DNA of 64,000 bases, from NCBI RefSeq assembly GCF_000971985.1, contig NZ_KQ040798.1, positions 1 through 64,000 of the forward strand. Direction: 5' to 3'. The notes beneath the pieces are model-generated. The model worked only from the letters and a program-made list of their open reading frames with translations. It was not told the DNA's origin and did no database searches. How positions within the stretch are numbered: the first letter of the stretch is position 1; every line of letters begins with the position of its first letter. The DNA comes from Paenibacillus dauci (lineage in GTDB: Bacteria; Bacillota; Bacilli; Paenibacillales; Paenibacillaceae). A program made the translations under genes and the position numbers. Of this stretch, positions 51,385-61,016 are shown one piece after another.

Positions 51385-52800
51385 TTAATCCAGCCAGTGA
51401 TAGATCGTATTCGGATCTGTCTGATTCTGACTTTTATTGGTCTCAAAACGCTTCTCCGGGACCCAGACCTTACCGGGCAGTACATCATTGGCAATAGTCA
51501 CTTTGGTTCCAAGCGGTATCATATCGAATAACTCCTCTACATCCGCCTGATCCATCCTTACACAGCCAAGTGATTCATCCATCCCGATACTATCCGGTTC
51601 ATTCGTACCGTGAATCGCATAGTGACTATCGGACAGCTGCATGCCACGACTGCCAAAATCCCCATCCGATTTGCCATTTGGATTCATGACTTTAATGGAA
51701 ATGTTAAATGTACCTTCCGGTGTTCTTGCCCCGCCAAGTCCTACTTCATAGTTGCGCAGCAGTACCGATCCACTGGCTACAGCAAGACGATGCTTTTTCT
51801 TGTCTACGATAATCTCAAGCGGTTGCTTGAAATAAGGATGTCCGCCCAGCGTAGAAGCCATAATTTGCGCGGCTTCGCTATCTTTACCTGCAGCTGCTTC
51901 AGCAGGCAGTTGGCCGCTGCTGTGCAGTGCTTTCAAAGCTGTAAAAGTCTGGTTCATCGTCTCTGTGCTGCCGGACAACCAGTTGCCCGGGAAATCCGCT
52001 TCCAATTGATTGGGCTGAGCAGGTAATGCTCCCTTGGCTGTTTGATAATGGGAAATAGCAGTTTGCATCGCAGCCAGCTGCTCCTGTTGCTGCATCCATG
52101 CTTTGGCTTCTTTTTGGTAGTGTCGCAGCTGTCCAGGCTTGCACTGGCAGTTTTTGGCATCATATGATTGAACAAGGGTCTGTCCAGCATTATCGCCTTC
52201 TGCCAAAGTGTACATTACCGGCAGTTCGGGCTTCCAGAGCAGCCATTTATCTACCTTTTGCATACCCAGCACTACCGCTGTATCAGGTGCACTTCGCTGC
52301 GCCTGCTGCTTCATATAACGGGCAACCGCATCTCCTGTCTCGTCACTTCCATACGACAGTTCCATGGCTGTAAAGGCAAGAGGCGAATGAAAAAGAGGCT
52401 TTTCCTGCTGCGATTTATCCGTACCCACACTATTGGCAGTTACATCCGATTTATTGGGTTGATCCTTTGCCGCAAGCAGAGTCTGGTCATTTGGAGCAGC
52501 TACCGAGCGCATCATAATCAGGAACAGCAGAGCGACTCCCAGCAGACTATAGCGCCAGCGTCGTATTTTTTGTTCACGTTTATGAGCCATTTCCATAACT
52601 TTGGCTTCGTAATCCTTGAGTACATCCGCTGGTACTTTGCTATGTTCAAAAGCTTCGTAAATATCACCAGCCCGGTTATAACAGTAGTTGGCTTTGCCGA
52701 CCTGTCCATCCGCCTCGTATTCTTTGCCCAGCAGGTACCAGCCCATCCGGTTATTCGGATGCATTTTGACATAACGCTTCAAATACAGTAAGTTTTTCAT
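51385..52800 (-). CDS. L,D-transpeptidase (YkuD) with N-terminal TPR-like region
   Basis: A 471-residue membrane protein. Residues 1-75 are TPR-like helices on the cytoplasmic side (MGWYLLGKEYEADGQVGKANYCYN), a transmembrane segment follows at about 86-100, then a long linker and a YkuD catalytic domain at about 320-455 with the HGTNEPDS and SLGCVRMD motif (catalytic His and Cys). Such enzymes make 3-3 peptidoglycan crosslinks or attach peptides. GGGGATG precedes the ATG. Topology (TPR in, catalytic domain out) is inferred. Confidence 0.9.
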   Translation of the reverse strand: MKNLLYLKRYVKMHPNNRMGWYLLGKEYEADGQVGKANYCYNRAGDIYEAFEHSKVPADVLKDYEAKVMEMAHKREQKIRRWRYSLLGVALLFLIMMRSVAAPNDQTLLAAKDQPNKSDVTANSVGTDKSQQEKPLFHSPLAFTAMELSYGSDETGDAVARYMKQQAQRSAPDTAVVLGMQKVDKWLLWKPELPVMYTLAEGDNAGQTLVQSYDAKNCQCKPGQLRHYQKEAKAWMQQQEQLAAMQTAISHYQTAKGALPAQPNQLEADFPGNWLSGSTETMNQTFTALKALHSSGQLPAEAAAGKDSEAAQIMASTLGGHPYFKQPLEIIVDKKKHRLAVASGSVLLRNYEVGLGGARTPEGTFNISIKVMNPNGKSDGDFGSRGMQLSDSHYAIHGTNEPDSIGMDESLGCVRMDQADVEELFDMIPLGTKVTIANDVLPGKVWVPEKRFETNKSQNQTDPNTIYHWLD

Positions 52801-52956
52801 TGATCCATCCCCGGAATGGCTTCCGACTCTCCCTTCTTTGGAATATCAGATTATGTATTATTCTCTGCACAGAGTATGCCTATTATCTTCTATATCGGAC
52901 AATTCTGTTTATTTGGCATAGGGCTGGCGAATCAATTTAGATCGCATGATTTGCAC

Positions 52957-52998
52957 AAAAAACGCCCTGTCCACCAACGCGGTGAACAGAGCGTTTGA
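52957..52998 (-). terminator. Terminator after ferredoxin
   Basis: On the minus strand AAACGCTCTGTTCACC pairs with GGTGGACAGGGCGTTT with wobble, followed by TTTTGTG. Confidence 0.85.
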
Positions 52999-53022
52999 CC
53001 AAAGCCATTTTCCCTAGAGAAA

Positions 53023-53394
<372 letters not shown>

Positions 53395-53466
53395 CTAATT
53401 GTTCTAAAATCAGAAGTGCGTCATGTTAAATTTTACCCTTTAAGCCGCCCAGCCAAACGATCGCTT

Positions 53467-54762
53467 TTACATAGGTTCCTCTTCCTGTGTAAAACGCTGT
53501 CCATCCCGCTGCAGCGAAGTTCCTCTGATCTTGTGATTGCGAATCAACACGGAAGGATCATTACCGAGCATACCAGCAGTGAGCAGGGCGCTTTCACCAA
53601 ATTTGTCACGCAGCTGGTCGATGACCTCATTCAGCTGTTCTTTTTGCGGCTGACGCCCATAATCGAACAGATCCAGCTGCACAGCAGCTTCATCACGCGG
53701 CAGCAGATTTTGTAAAGTAACCCCGAGCAGACGAACCGGCCCTTTGCCTGCCCAGTGCCTGTCATATAGTGCACAGGCTTCATGATACACTTCTTCGGTA
53801 GTCTCTGTGGGTACAGACAGCGCCTTGGAACGGGTAATGGTCTTCATATCCGGTGTGCGGATTGTAATCTGCACCGTTCGTGACATCAGCTTCTGACGCC
53901 TCATCCTTCGGCACACCTGGTCGCTCAGATTCAGCATCACCCGGCGTATATCTTCCTGATCCTGAATATCCGCCGGCAAGGTCGTGGTATGACCAATCGA
54001 CTTGTTCGGTTCGTGATCAGGCTCGACAAGAGAATGATCGGTTCCATTGGCAGCCTGTTTGAGCCAGCTCCCCTGAATACCGAACCTCGCTTTGAGTCTT
54101 GCTTCATCGGCAGCAGCCAGTTGTCCAATTGTACGAATACCCATCTCCCGCAATTTGGCCGCTGTCTTGCTGCCGATGCCGAATAATTGTCCACATGGCT
54201 GATCCCATAATAGACGAGGCACATCCCGAATACGGAGAATAGAGATTCCGTTGGGCTTTTTCATATCCGAAGCCATCTTGGCCAGTAGTTTGTTCGGTGC
54301 AATCCCTACCGAGCAGGGAAGTCCCAGTTCGTCCTGGATACGCCGCTGCAGATCCGCTGCAATCTCCAGCGGGGTACCGAACTGGCTGGAGCCTGTAATA
54401 TCCAGATAACATTCATCAATAGAAGTTGCCTGCAGTAGCGGTGTATAGCTGTAAGCAATATTCATAAATGCAGATGAATATTTGCGGTACAGGTGAAAGT
54501 CCGGTCGAATCACGATGATATTCGGACATTTTTGCAGCGCCTGACCGACCAGCATACCCGTCTTCACTCCACGTCCGCGGGCTTCATAGGAAGCGGTAAC
54601 GACGATACCCTTACGCTGCTCGACACTGCCGGCTACCGCTGTCGGCTTTCCTTTATACTTGTCCGGCTCCTCGGCAGCATGCACCGAACAGTAAAAGGCA
54701 TTCATATCCACATGCAGAATCACTCTACCGCGCGCCGGATAGTAGGCTTTATTTCCGTTCAT
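53467..54762 (-). CDS. dinB: DNA polymerase IV (Y family)
   Basis: A 431-residue translesion polymerase. Catalytic acids D19 (HVDMNAFY), D116 and E117 (SIDECYLD); thumb motif FGIGSKTAAKLREMGI; little-finger domain to about 360; and a beta-clamp box QLDLF near 360. The ORF starts at 54762 after GGAGGG; the earlier Met at 54801 is not supported. The promoter at 54824-54852 carries a LexA-like site at its start, consistent with SOS control. Confidence 0.94.
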   Translation of the reverse strand: MNGNKAYYPARGRVILHVDMNAFYCSVHAAEEPDKYKGKPTAVAGSVEQRKGIVVTASYEARGRGVKTGMLVGQALQKCPNIIVIRPDFHLYRKYSSAFMNIAYSYTPLLQATSIDECYLDITGSSQFGTPLEIAADLQRRIQDELGLPCSVGIAPNKLLAKMASDMKKPNGISILRIRDVPRLLWDQPCGQLFGIGSKTAAKLREMGIRTIGQLAAADEARLKARFGIQGSWLKQAANGTDHSLVEPDHEPNKSIGHTTTLPADIQDQEDIRRVMLNLSDQVCRRMRRQKLMSRTVQITIRTPDMKTITRSKALSVPTETTEEVYHEACALYDRHWAGKGPVRLLGVTLQNLLPRDEAAVQLDLFDYGRQPQKEQLNEVIDQLRDKFGESALLTAGMLGNDPSVLIRNHKIRGTSLQRDGQRFTQEEEPM

Positions 54763-54804
54763 CGCTTCCCTCCTTCTGCTGACCGGCATCCTGCGGATCA
54801 CATG

Positions 54805-54852
54805 CGTACAAACGTTCTATTTTATTATAAAAAAAGAATAGCTATCTGACAA
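54805..54852 (-). promoter_or_regulatory. Sigma-A promoter of dinB with LexA-like box at the start site
   Basis: On the minus strand TTGTCA (54847-54852), 17 bases, TATAAT (54824-54829); the start is near 54817. AGAACGTTTGTACG (54805-54818) covers it; the half-sites GAAC/GTAC have one mismatch to GAAC/GTTC. Confidence 0.6.
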
Positions 54853-54865
54853 TCAACTTTGGCAG

Positions 54866-55729
54866 TTATTCTTGTCTCCAGCTCTGCATAGCATGCTCCG
54901 CATAGTCATACATACACTCATACAGCTGCGAGTGCTCGTCCAACTGTATCATCCGCTCGGCGGTTTGCAGTTTTGCAGCAAATGCTTCCGTCAGGTTGCC
55001 TGCTGCATCCCTGTCTTGCTCAAGGGTGCGCTGTAGATTAAGCTCTTCAATCAGAACGGCCTCCTGTCGTAACCCGGCATCCTGAAGCGCAGTAATCAAC
55101 TGCTCAGACTGACGACGCGTATCAAAGTTATCCAATGCTATAAGCAAGCCATTCATTTGCAGCTCGGTATCATAATCGATCAATAGCAGTAGATTACGTA
55201 TCGCAAGCGGCAGACGGCCCCATTTGCTATGAATCTGCTGTACATATGGCTCCTTGTACATGATACCGACGATCTGCTCGATCCACTGCTCGCCTGTTTG
55301 CACTCCACTGTCGGGCAGGAGTGGCTCGTAGTATTCCCGTTGCATCAATTGTTCGTCGTAAGCATATGGGTATATCATGGCTTCCATAATAATCCGTTTC
55401 AACTCGTTACTGCGCCGAGCGGATGAAGTTCGTTCCAGCAGGTCTGCACGTTCCAGCTGATCCATGACTATACCAGCGATACGCGGATTCGGTGTCATCA
55501 GGAATTCCTGTTGACTCTCGCGGAAAGGGTGTATTTCCAGCACCTTGCCAAGCAGACTATTCAATGAAGCGCTGCCTGCATATAACCCCGCTTCCGGATC
55601 GGTACATTCAAATTTGAGAAACATGATCATTTTGTTGAGTGCCATAATTTCTGCATGGTTAATCTCGATCGTGCGTGATATTTCTCCCTGCTGGGGCTCC
55701 AGTCGGTATTTATTGAAATAGTCTTCCAT
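54866..55729 (-). CDS. Hypothetical protein, 287 residues
   Basis: A helical cytoplasmic protein of unknown family. A region around 190-240 (LLIALDNFDTRRQSEQLITALQDAGLRQ) resembles the DUF4375/DMP19 helical pattern, but weakly. It lies 22 bases downstream of the HEAT-repeat gene on the same strand, so they are cotranscribed. No signal peptide or membrane segment. Confidence 0.7.
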   Translation of the reverse strand: MEDYFNKYRLEPQQGEISRTIEINHAEIMALNKMIMFLKFECTDPEAGLYAGSASLNSLLGKVLEIHPFRESQQEFLMTPNPRIAGIVMDQLERADLLERTSSARRSNELKRIIMEAMIYPYAYDEQLMQREYYEPLLPDSGVQTGEQWIEQIVGIMYKEPYVQQIHSKWGRLPLAIRNLLLLIDYDTELQMNGLLIALDNFDTRRQSEQLITALQDAGLRQEAVLIEELNLQRTLEQDRDAAGNLTEAFAAKLQTAERMIQLDEHSQLYECMYDYAEHAMQSWRQE

Positions 55730-55751
55730 CCTGTTATTCTCCCTTATCCTG

Positions 55752-57359
55752 TCATGAAGTAATCAGCCAGCGCAGCATATGAACCTGTTTGGATTCCAGA
55801 ATGATCGCGCAGGATTCCAGCTTGTTCAGCATTACCTGCTCCTGTTCCGACGTTAATCGGCTGCGATAGGAACGGCCTGAGACATGCGTCCAGTTATTTA
55901 ACTGATGAATGCTTGCCTGCTTAATCCAGCTTGTTCGGGTTCCAGCCATAATATCCAGCAGACTCTCCAGATGCTGCCATCCTCCAAAAGCCGGCAGCAG
56001 ACGCAGCATGTTACGCTGTACGTGCACACAGTCGCTGTTTACAATACCATGTACCAATTCATCTTTTTCCAGCAAATAAGCATGTCTTTGAAAAGCTTGT
56101 ACTGCTTCTCTGGATATTCCTTGCTGTCTGTCCAGCAATGACTGCCACAGCAGTTCCTGGTAGGTATCTGCATCCAGACGTGCCAGACTGTGGACAACTG
56201 CCTTCCTGACATGTATTGCCGGATAATGCATATATTCCGCGATAATTTCGGCATCTGCTCGCTGTCCTGTCTCTCCCAGACCATATAATGCTGCTGCAAG
56301 ATGTTTTTCATTATCGGACCAGATCTTATCCATATAGAACTCCGCGTACGATATGGATTCGCTTAGCGCTAAATGTCTGCGTGCAATTTCCCTGATCACG
56401 GCATTGCGATCCAGCAGCCCTTCTCTCAAAAAAGGAATAGCCTGTTCAGGAAAATGATGTGCTATCAGTTCCAATGCTTCACGCCTTACGGAGGGAAACG
56501 AATCCTGTACCATCAGCAAAAGGATTTTTTGCAAATCTGCACCGGATAATACATTACCTGTCCTTCTTGCTGCCCACAGTCGTATGGAAGCATCCCGGTC
56601 GTACAGCGCTTTTTCCAGCACTTCTACCGGCACAGCTGCTCTTGATTCCAATGCCATCTGCAGACAAAAACGCCGCATATCCCGGTCTGTCGATATCGTT
56701 CCCTGCTCCAGTTCCGACAGGCATTCCGATTGACGCAGCAGGTCGTATATCGATTCAGTCAAAGCCTCATAACGGTCTCTACCGCAGCTTTCCAGACGCT
56801 TAACCAGTGTAATATTGCGGATAAAGGCGCCTGCATTATGCGTATGTATACGCTGCTTTAATGCTTTGTACGTATGAAATCGGATCGGAGATACCCAATC
56901 ATTCATCCGGATCAACAAAAAAGGAATTTCCGATCCATCATGAAACTGGATAATCCGTTTTAAAGCTTCTTCGCGCACATAACCATTCCAATGGAAACTG
57001 GCCATAATAATCTTGACCGGATGTACGGTGGCCGGCCACTTTTTTATATTTTCTGCAGTCAGATGAACCCACTGACTGGCATTCTCTGTGAACCCGTATG
57101 GAAGATATTCACGCATCTTCTCACTTAACCATACCAGATCGGATGGAGGACAATGCTTCAGCAGATCACTGATTGTATTTTCGGCAGCCGTTTGTAATTC
57201 CAGCTCTGGTGATTCCAGAAAAGGCGTCAAGTACGGGATAGCCGCAATCTCTCCGGAACGCCGGATCAGCCGGATCCATTTGCTGTTTTGCTGCTTGTAT
57301 AATTTGTTGATGCATACTTGTACCTGCTGGGATAATTCTCTTTTTGGTCTGGACATCAT
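55752..57359 (-). CDS. HEAT-repeat protein
   Basis: A 535-residue alpha-solenoid of HEAT-type repeats, seen as recurring helix pairs such as IPYLTPFLESPELELQTAAE, EKALYDRDASIRLWAARRTG, VQDSFPSVRREALELIAHHF and LREGLLDRNAVIREIARRHL. Repeats fill most of the chain after about residue 40. Such scaffolds bind proteins or nucleic acids; no enzyme domain is visible. The start at 57359 has GAGGAGG upstream. It is first in a pair with the 287-residue unknown. Confidence 0.85.
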   Translation of the reverse strand: MMSRPKRELSQQVQVCINKLYKQQNSKWIRLIRRSGEIAAIPYLTPFLESPELELQTAAENTISDLLKHCPPSDLVWLSEKMREYLPYGFTENASQWVHLTAENIKKWPATVHPVKIIMASFHWNGYVREEALKRIIQFHDGSEIPFLLIRMNDWVSPIRFHTYKALKQRIHTHNAGAFIRNITLVKRLESCGRDRYEALTESIYDLLRQSECLSELEQGTISTDRDMRRFCLQMALESRAAVPVEVLEKALYDRDASIRLWAARRTGNVLSGADLQKILLLMVQDSFPSVRREALELIAHHFPEQAIPFLREGLLDRNAVIREIARRHLALSESISYAEFYMDKIWSDNEKHLAAALYGLGETGQRADAEIIAEYMHYPAIHVRKAVVHSLARLDADTYQELLWQSLLDRQQGISREAVQAFQRHAYLLEKDELVHGIVNSDCVHVQRNMLRLLPAFGGWQHLESLLDIMAGTRTSWIKQASIHQLNNWTHVSGRSYRSRLTSEQEQVMLNKLESCAIILESKQVHMLRWLITS

Positions 57360-57497
57360 GCCGACCTCCTCACTTCGGGTATATCTTTGATCTTCACTTT
57401 CATTTAAAAGAATTATATCCTGATACATTAGTCTATTACATCTCTACGTTGCCATAAAGCCAAATCCACAATTCCTAGATCAGCTCTATTCATAGAC

Positions 57498-57548
57498 AAG
57501 CAACAGCCGCTGCTCTCAGCAACTTTTGGGGTTGCAGCAACGGCTTGT
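57498..57548 (-). terminator. Weak hairpin after the gene at 57560
   Basis: AGCCG-TTGCTG-CAAC on the minus strand pairs discontinuously with GTTG-GCAGC-GGCT. There is no U-run. Confidence 0.35.
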
Positions 57549-57559
57549 TCCCAGCTCGT

Positions 57560-58126
57560 CTAGTTATCCTTCTGTACCAGTTCCGCCTGGATACCGCCGC
57601 AGAAAAAGCTGCCGGATAATCCCTGCGCCGCTTCAATATCCACTACCATATCGGTGCCATCATAGCGGAAATCGACTTCCGAGATCACATTAAGACGCGC
57701 ATCCGGCGGAGAGAATTCGATATCAAACGCCTCCATGAAAGTAAGCTTCACTTCATGGTCTGATAGAGGTTCTGCCAGTTGAACTGTTAGCTCGACCCGA
57801 TCCTTGCCGATCTCGTATCCGGTAATAATTCCTTCTTCAAAATCAGGAAAATGCCCCAGCTCGGCAATGATCTCTTTGCTGCCGCGAATAGAAACAGTGG
57901 GTGAAAAAGCCAGTTGAATAATCGTCTGATCTCCCCATGTTAATTCTTCCTCACTGATATAAAGTGTAATCTGTTCTGCATCCAACTGACGCACACTGCC
58001 TACGACATAATCACCGGCCTGCAGCATGACAATATCATGCAAATCAAACGGCAGCGGCTTTTCCAGCTGATACCGTATTGTATATTCCTTGCCACTTTGT
58101 TCTACCTTCTCGATTGCTACTTTCAT
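57560..58126 (-). CDS. Hypothetical protein, 188 residues
   Basis: Family not recognised. Predicted mostly beta, with an acidic surface and several Val/Ile/Glu-rich strands, and no signal or membrane segment. The C-terminal part holds FFCGG. GGAGG lies 8 bases before the ATG at 58126. It is divergent from citramalate synthase. I can suggest no function. Confidence 0.7.
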   Translation of the reverse strand: MKVAIEKVEQSGKEYTIRYQLEKPLPFDLHDIVMLQAGDYVVGSVRQLDAEQITLYISEEELTWGDQTIIQLAFSPTVSIRGSKEIIAELGHFPDFEEGIITGYEIGKDRVELTVQLAEPLSDHEVKLTFMEAFDIEFSPPDARLNVISEVDFRYDGTDMVVDIEAAQGLSGSFFCGGIQAELVQKDN

Positions 58127-58303
58127 ATTTGTGCCTCCATTCTTTTGGATCGCCGTGTATAAGCTGTATATTCAGCAAAATTATCGTATACCTGACATAT
58201 ATCCAATGCTATAATAACGAATTATACTAAAAAATAAGGCATCTCTGACACCCGCAATAAAATGTTTTTGAATCTTGGTCCAATACAAGGGGGATTCCAT
58301 ATC

Positions 58304-59923
58304 ATGTCCACATCTATATCGATTTTCGATACGACGCTTCGCGACGGCACCCAGGGCGAAGGCATCAGCCTCTCTGCCGACGATAAGCTGAAAATCGCTA
58401 AAAAACTTGATGAACTCGGTGTACACTACATCGAAGGTGGTATTCCGGGCAGCAATGGTAAGGATATTGAATTTTTCAAGCGTGTACAGACACTTGGACT
58501 GAATGCCAAGATCACCGCTTTTGGCAGCACACGCCGCAAAGGCAGTTCAGCACATGATGATGCCAATTTGCAGCGTATGGTTGAATCTGGCGCCCAGGCC
58601 GCAACACTGGTCGGCAAATCCTGGGACTTTCATGTTCATACGGCACTGCAGACAACGCTGGAGGAGAATCTGGCGATGATTGCCGACTCTGTCGCTTATC
58701 TCAAGCAGCAGCATATGGAACTGATTTTTGATGCCGAACATTTTTTTGACGGGTATAAAAACAACCCCGAATATGCTGTATCCGTACTGCGCGCCGCTCA
58801 TGCAGCAGGTGCAGATTGGCTAACCCTCTGCGATACGAATGGTGGCACACTTCCGCATGAAGTGTATGAGATCGTATCCAGATTGACTGCCGAGCTGGAT
58901 GGGGCTTCACTTGGTATTCATACCCACAACGACTGTGAACTGGCAGTAGCCAATACGCTCAGTGCCATACAGGCAGGAGCACGTCAGGTACAGGGCACGA
59001 TGAATGGTTATGGTGAGCGCTGCGGCAATGCCAACCTCTGCTCCATCATTCCTAATCTGCAGCTCAAAATGGATTATTCCTGTATCACTCCGGAACAGAT
59101 CGGTCAGTTGACCAACACGGCACGTTATATCAGCGAGATCGCCAATGTGCATATGCCAGTCAATCAGCCGTATGTCGGCAATGCTGCGTTTGCCCATAAA
59201 GGTGGCATTCACGTCTCCGCCATTTTGCGTGATTCCCGTACGTATGAACATATCGAACCTGAGCAGGTTGGCAACAAGCAGCGTATTTTGGTCTCGGAAC
59301 TTGCCGGTCAGAGCAATATACTGTCCAAAGCCAGAGAAATGAATTTGGAGCTTGATCCAGAGAATGAAGAGACCCGTCAGATCATTGGCAAAATCAAGGA
59401 TCTGGAGCATCAGGGTTATCAATTCGAAGGCGCCGATGCTTCCCTGGAACTGCTGCTGCGCGAAGCCAATGGCGAGTTCAAAGAACTGTTTGTATTTGAA
59501 TCCTTTAAAATGCTGGTGGAGAAAAATGCCGGATCTGCCGTCGTATCGGAAGCATTCGTCAAATTACGGATTGGTGGAGAAAGCGTCTATACTGCTGCCG
59601 AAGGCAATGGACCGGTCAATGCACTGGATAACGCACTGCGCAAAGCACTGGTCGAATATTACCCGAGTCTGCGCGAAATGCATCTGTCCGACTACAAAGT
59701 TCGTGTACTGGACGACGCCGATGCTACAGCTTCCAAAGTTCGCGTCCTGATCGAGTCACAGAATCTGCAGACCACATGGAGCACGGTTGGAGTCTCTGCC
59801 AACGTTATCGAAGCCAGCTGGGAAGCGCTTGTTGACAGTATTCGTTATGCCCTGCTTGGTCAGCAGCTGCCGGATCAGAGCGATCATCAGGAATCGGCTG
59901 CACATGGGATTGTAAATCACTGA
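58304..59923 (+). CDS. cimA: Citramalate synthase
   Basis: A 539-residue enzyme of the DRE-TIM family condensing pyruvate and acetyl-CoA to (R)-citramalate, a route to 2-ketobutyrate and isoleucine. The catalytic start FDTTLRDGTQGEG at 7-19, the metal-binding HTHND, and GNANLCSIIPNL are present; the C-terminal 150 residues form the LeuA-type regulatory domain. It belongs to the long CimA branch (over 500 residues) rather than isopropylmalate synthase. The start at 58304 follows AAGGGGG by 10 bases. It stands alone; no ilv/leu genes are adjacent. Confidence 0.92.
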   Translation: MSTSISIFDTTLRDGTQGEGISLSADDKLKIAKKLDELGVHYIEGGIPGSNGKDIEFFKRVQTLGLNAKITAFGSTRRKGSSAHDDANLQRMVESGAQAATLVGKSWDFHVHTALQTTLEENLAMIADSVAYLKQQHMELIFDAEHFFDGYKNNPEYAVSVLRAAHAAGADWLTLCDTNGGTLPHEVYEIVSRLTAELDGASLGIHTHNDCELAVANTLSAIQAGARQVQGTMNGYGERCGNANLCSIIPNLQLKMDYSCITPEQIGQLTNTARYISEIANVHMPVNQPYVGNAAFAHKGGIHVSAILRDSRTYEHIEPEQVGNKQRILVSELAGQSNILSKAREMNLELDPENEETRQIIGKIKDLEHQGYQFEGADASLELLLREANGEFKELFVFESFKMLVEKNAGSAVVSEAFVKLRIGGESVYTAAEGNGPVNALDNALRKALVEYYPSLREMHLSDYKVRVLDDADATASKVRVLIESQNLQTTWSTVGVSANVIEASWEALVDSIRYALLGQQLPDQSDHQESAAHGIVNH

Positions 59924-60160
59924 TGAGCTTTTCTTGCTAGCCATACACTGTAACGCTTCATAGTGTTATAGTACTCCATATTAGCATTTCATTATTTTTT
60001 ATTATCCAAAAGATCTCTTTGCCTGATTACTTGCATAATAACTATAGATCGCGGACAATAATGCTTAGACCGCTGCTATAGCGAAACGCAAGAGGGCATC
60101 GGGATCTTTTTTCTGGTCAGGCCATGCCATAAGCTGAACTAATTGTACACCAGCTATTTG

Positions 60161-60230
60161 ATTACATAAATTTGTATACATAAATTTGATCACACAAATC
60201 TAAGTACATAAATCTAAGTAAATAAAAAGA
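60161..60230. repeat. Degenerate 14-bp tandem repeat, about five units
   Basis: Units at 60161, 60175, 60189, 60203 and 60217 are variants of ATTACATAAATTTG and AGTACATAAATCTA; a weaker sixth lies at 60147. They fill the leader region 30-115 bases before the JAMM gene. The rest of 59924-60274 shows no gene; a weak ACACT/AGTGT pairing just past cimA may be its terminator. Confidence 0.7.
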
Positions 60231-60253
60231 GACTCCCTGTTATACAGAGAGTC
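60231..60253 (-). terminator. Minus-strand terminator in the JAMM gene leader
   Basis: GACTCTCTGT and ACAGGGAGTC pair fully on the minus strand (one G-U), followed by TCTTTTTATTTAC; on the plus strand one pair becomes a C-A mismatch and there is no U-run. It is oriented to stop transcripts reading leftward from the exonuclease operon. Confidence 0.65.
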
Positions 60254-60274
60254 CAAGTAGAGAGGGTAATACGC

Positions 60275-60925
60275 ATGGCAGACTTGTTGGGCAAGGAAAA
60301 GAATCCTACCATTCATCTCGCTTCCTCTGCCCTGGAGCAGATTGCAACACATATGGTTTCTTCACCTGCTGCAGAAGTCTGCGGAGTACTGCTTGGTAAA
60401 AAAGCAGCGGGCGGTATGCATATCCACTCGTACCATGGATTACGCAACGTCGCACCTGACCCGCTGCATCATTTTTCCTTTGCACCCGAAGAATGGATTC
60501 CTTATTGCTTCCAAAATAACAACTTAATCGGTATTTTCCACTCCCATCCGCTTACAGCACCGATCCCTTCTATTACCGACACAGAGCAGTTGCCGGAATT
60601 TGCATCCATGATCTCGGCGTATTTGATCGGTTCGCCTGCGCCTTTGTCAGATAAATATGTAGCATCTACCGAAAGGGCGGAATCTGCACAAGGAATAGAA
60701 CTGGTAAACATTCATCCGCCCATTACCAATTCGCTACCCTGCGCGATTCCAATTTCTACAACACCAAGTTGCGCTATTCATTCCATATGTGACATTAGCT
60801 CACTTCCGGAACTGCATATAGGCTCTTATCAGGTAGCCAGACGCTCCTCCTCATCTTTCAGCAAAATTGACGCTCAACAACCGATGTCTTATGCATTATT
60901 ACCTGCTATTCTGCATATCGGGTAA
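60275..60925 (+). CDS. JAMM/MPN (M67) metallopeptidase-fold protein
   Basis: A 216-residue protein with the JAMM zinc site: E34 in AAEVCGVLLG, then H89-S-H91-P, S99 and D102 (HSHPLTAPIPSITDTE). Related bacterial proteins process sulfur-carrier-protein fusions or ubiquitin-like substrates. The catalytic domain ends near 130; the remaining 85 residues are an unusual extension rich in Ser, Ile and Pro with several Cys. AGAGAGGG lies 8 bases before the ATG. No ThiS/MoaD or E1-like gene is adjacent, so the substrate is unknown. Confidence 0.85.
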   Translation: MADLLGKEKNPTIHLASSALEQIATHMVSSPAAEVCGVLLGKKAAGGMHIHSYHGLRNVAPDPLHHFSFAPEEWIPYCFQNNNLIGIFHSHPLTAPIPSITDTEQLPEFASMISAYLIGSPAPLSDKYVASTERAESAQGIELVNIHPPITNSLPCAIPISTTPSCAIHSICDISSLPELHIGSYQVARRSSSSFSKIDAQQPMSYALLPAILHIG

Positions 60926-60985
60926 GCTTCCAGTCTGCATACTATTTAAAGTCACACCCTATTTAGCATCGTAGCTTATTCCAAA

Positions 60986-61009
60986 ATACCTATACCTATA
61001 CCTATACCT
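60986..61009. repeat. Hexanucleotide microsatellite (TATACC x4)
   Basis: ATACCT repeated four times exactly, in the convergent space between the JAMM gene and the exonuclease gene, close to the exonuclease stop. Confidence 0.9.
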
Positions 61010-61016
61010 GATGACG

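Noticed and set aside
60161-60230. CRISPR array or replication iterons
   Set aside because: The 14-mers are contiguous without spacers, too short and degenerate for CRISPR, and no replication gene is near.
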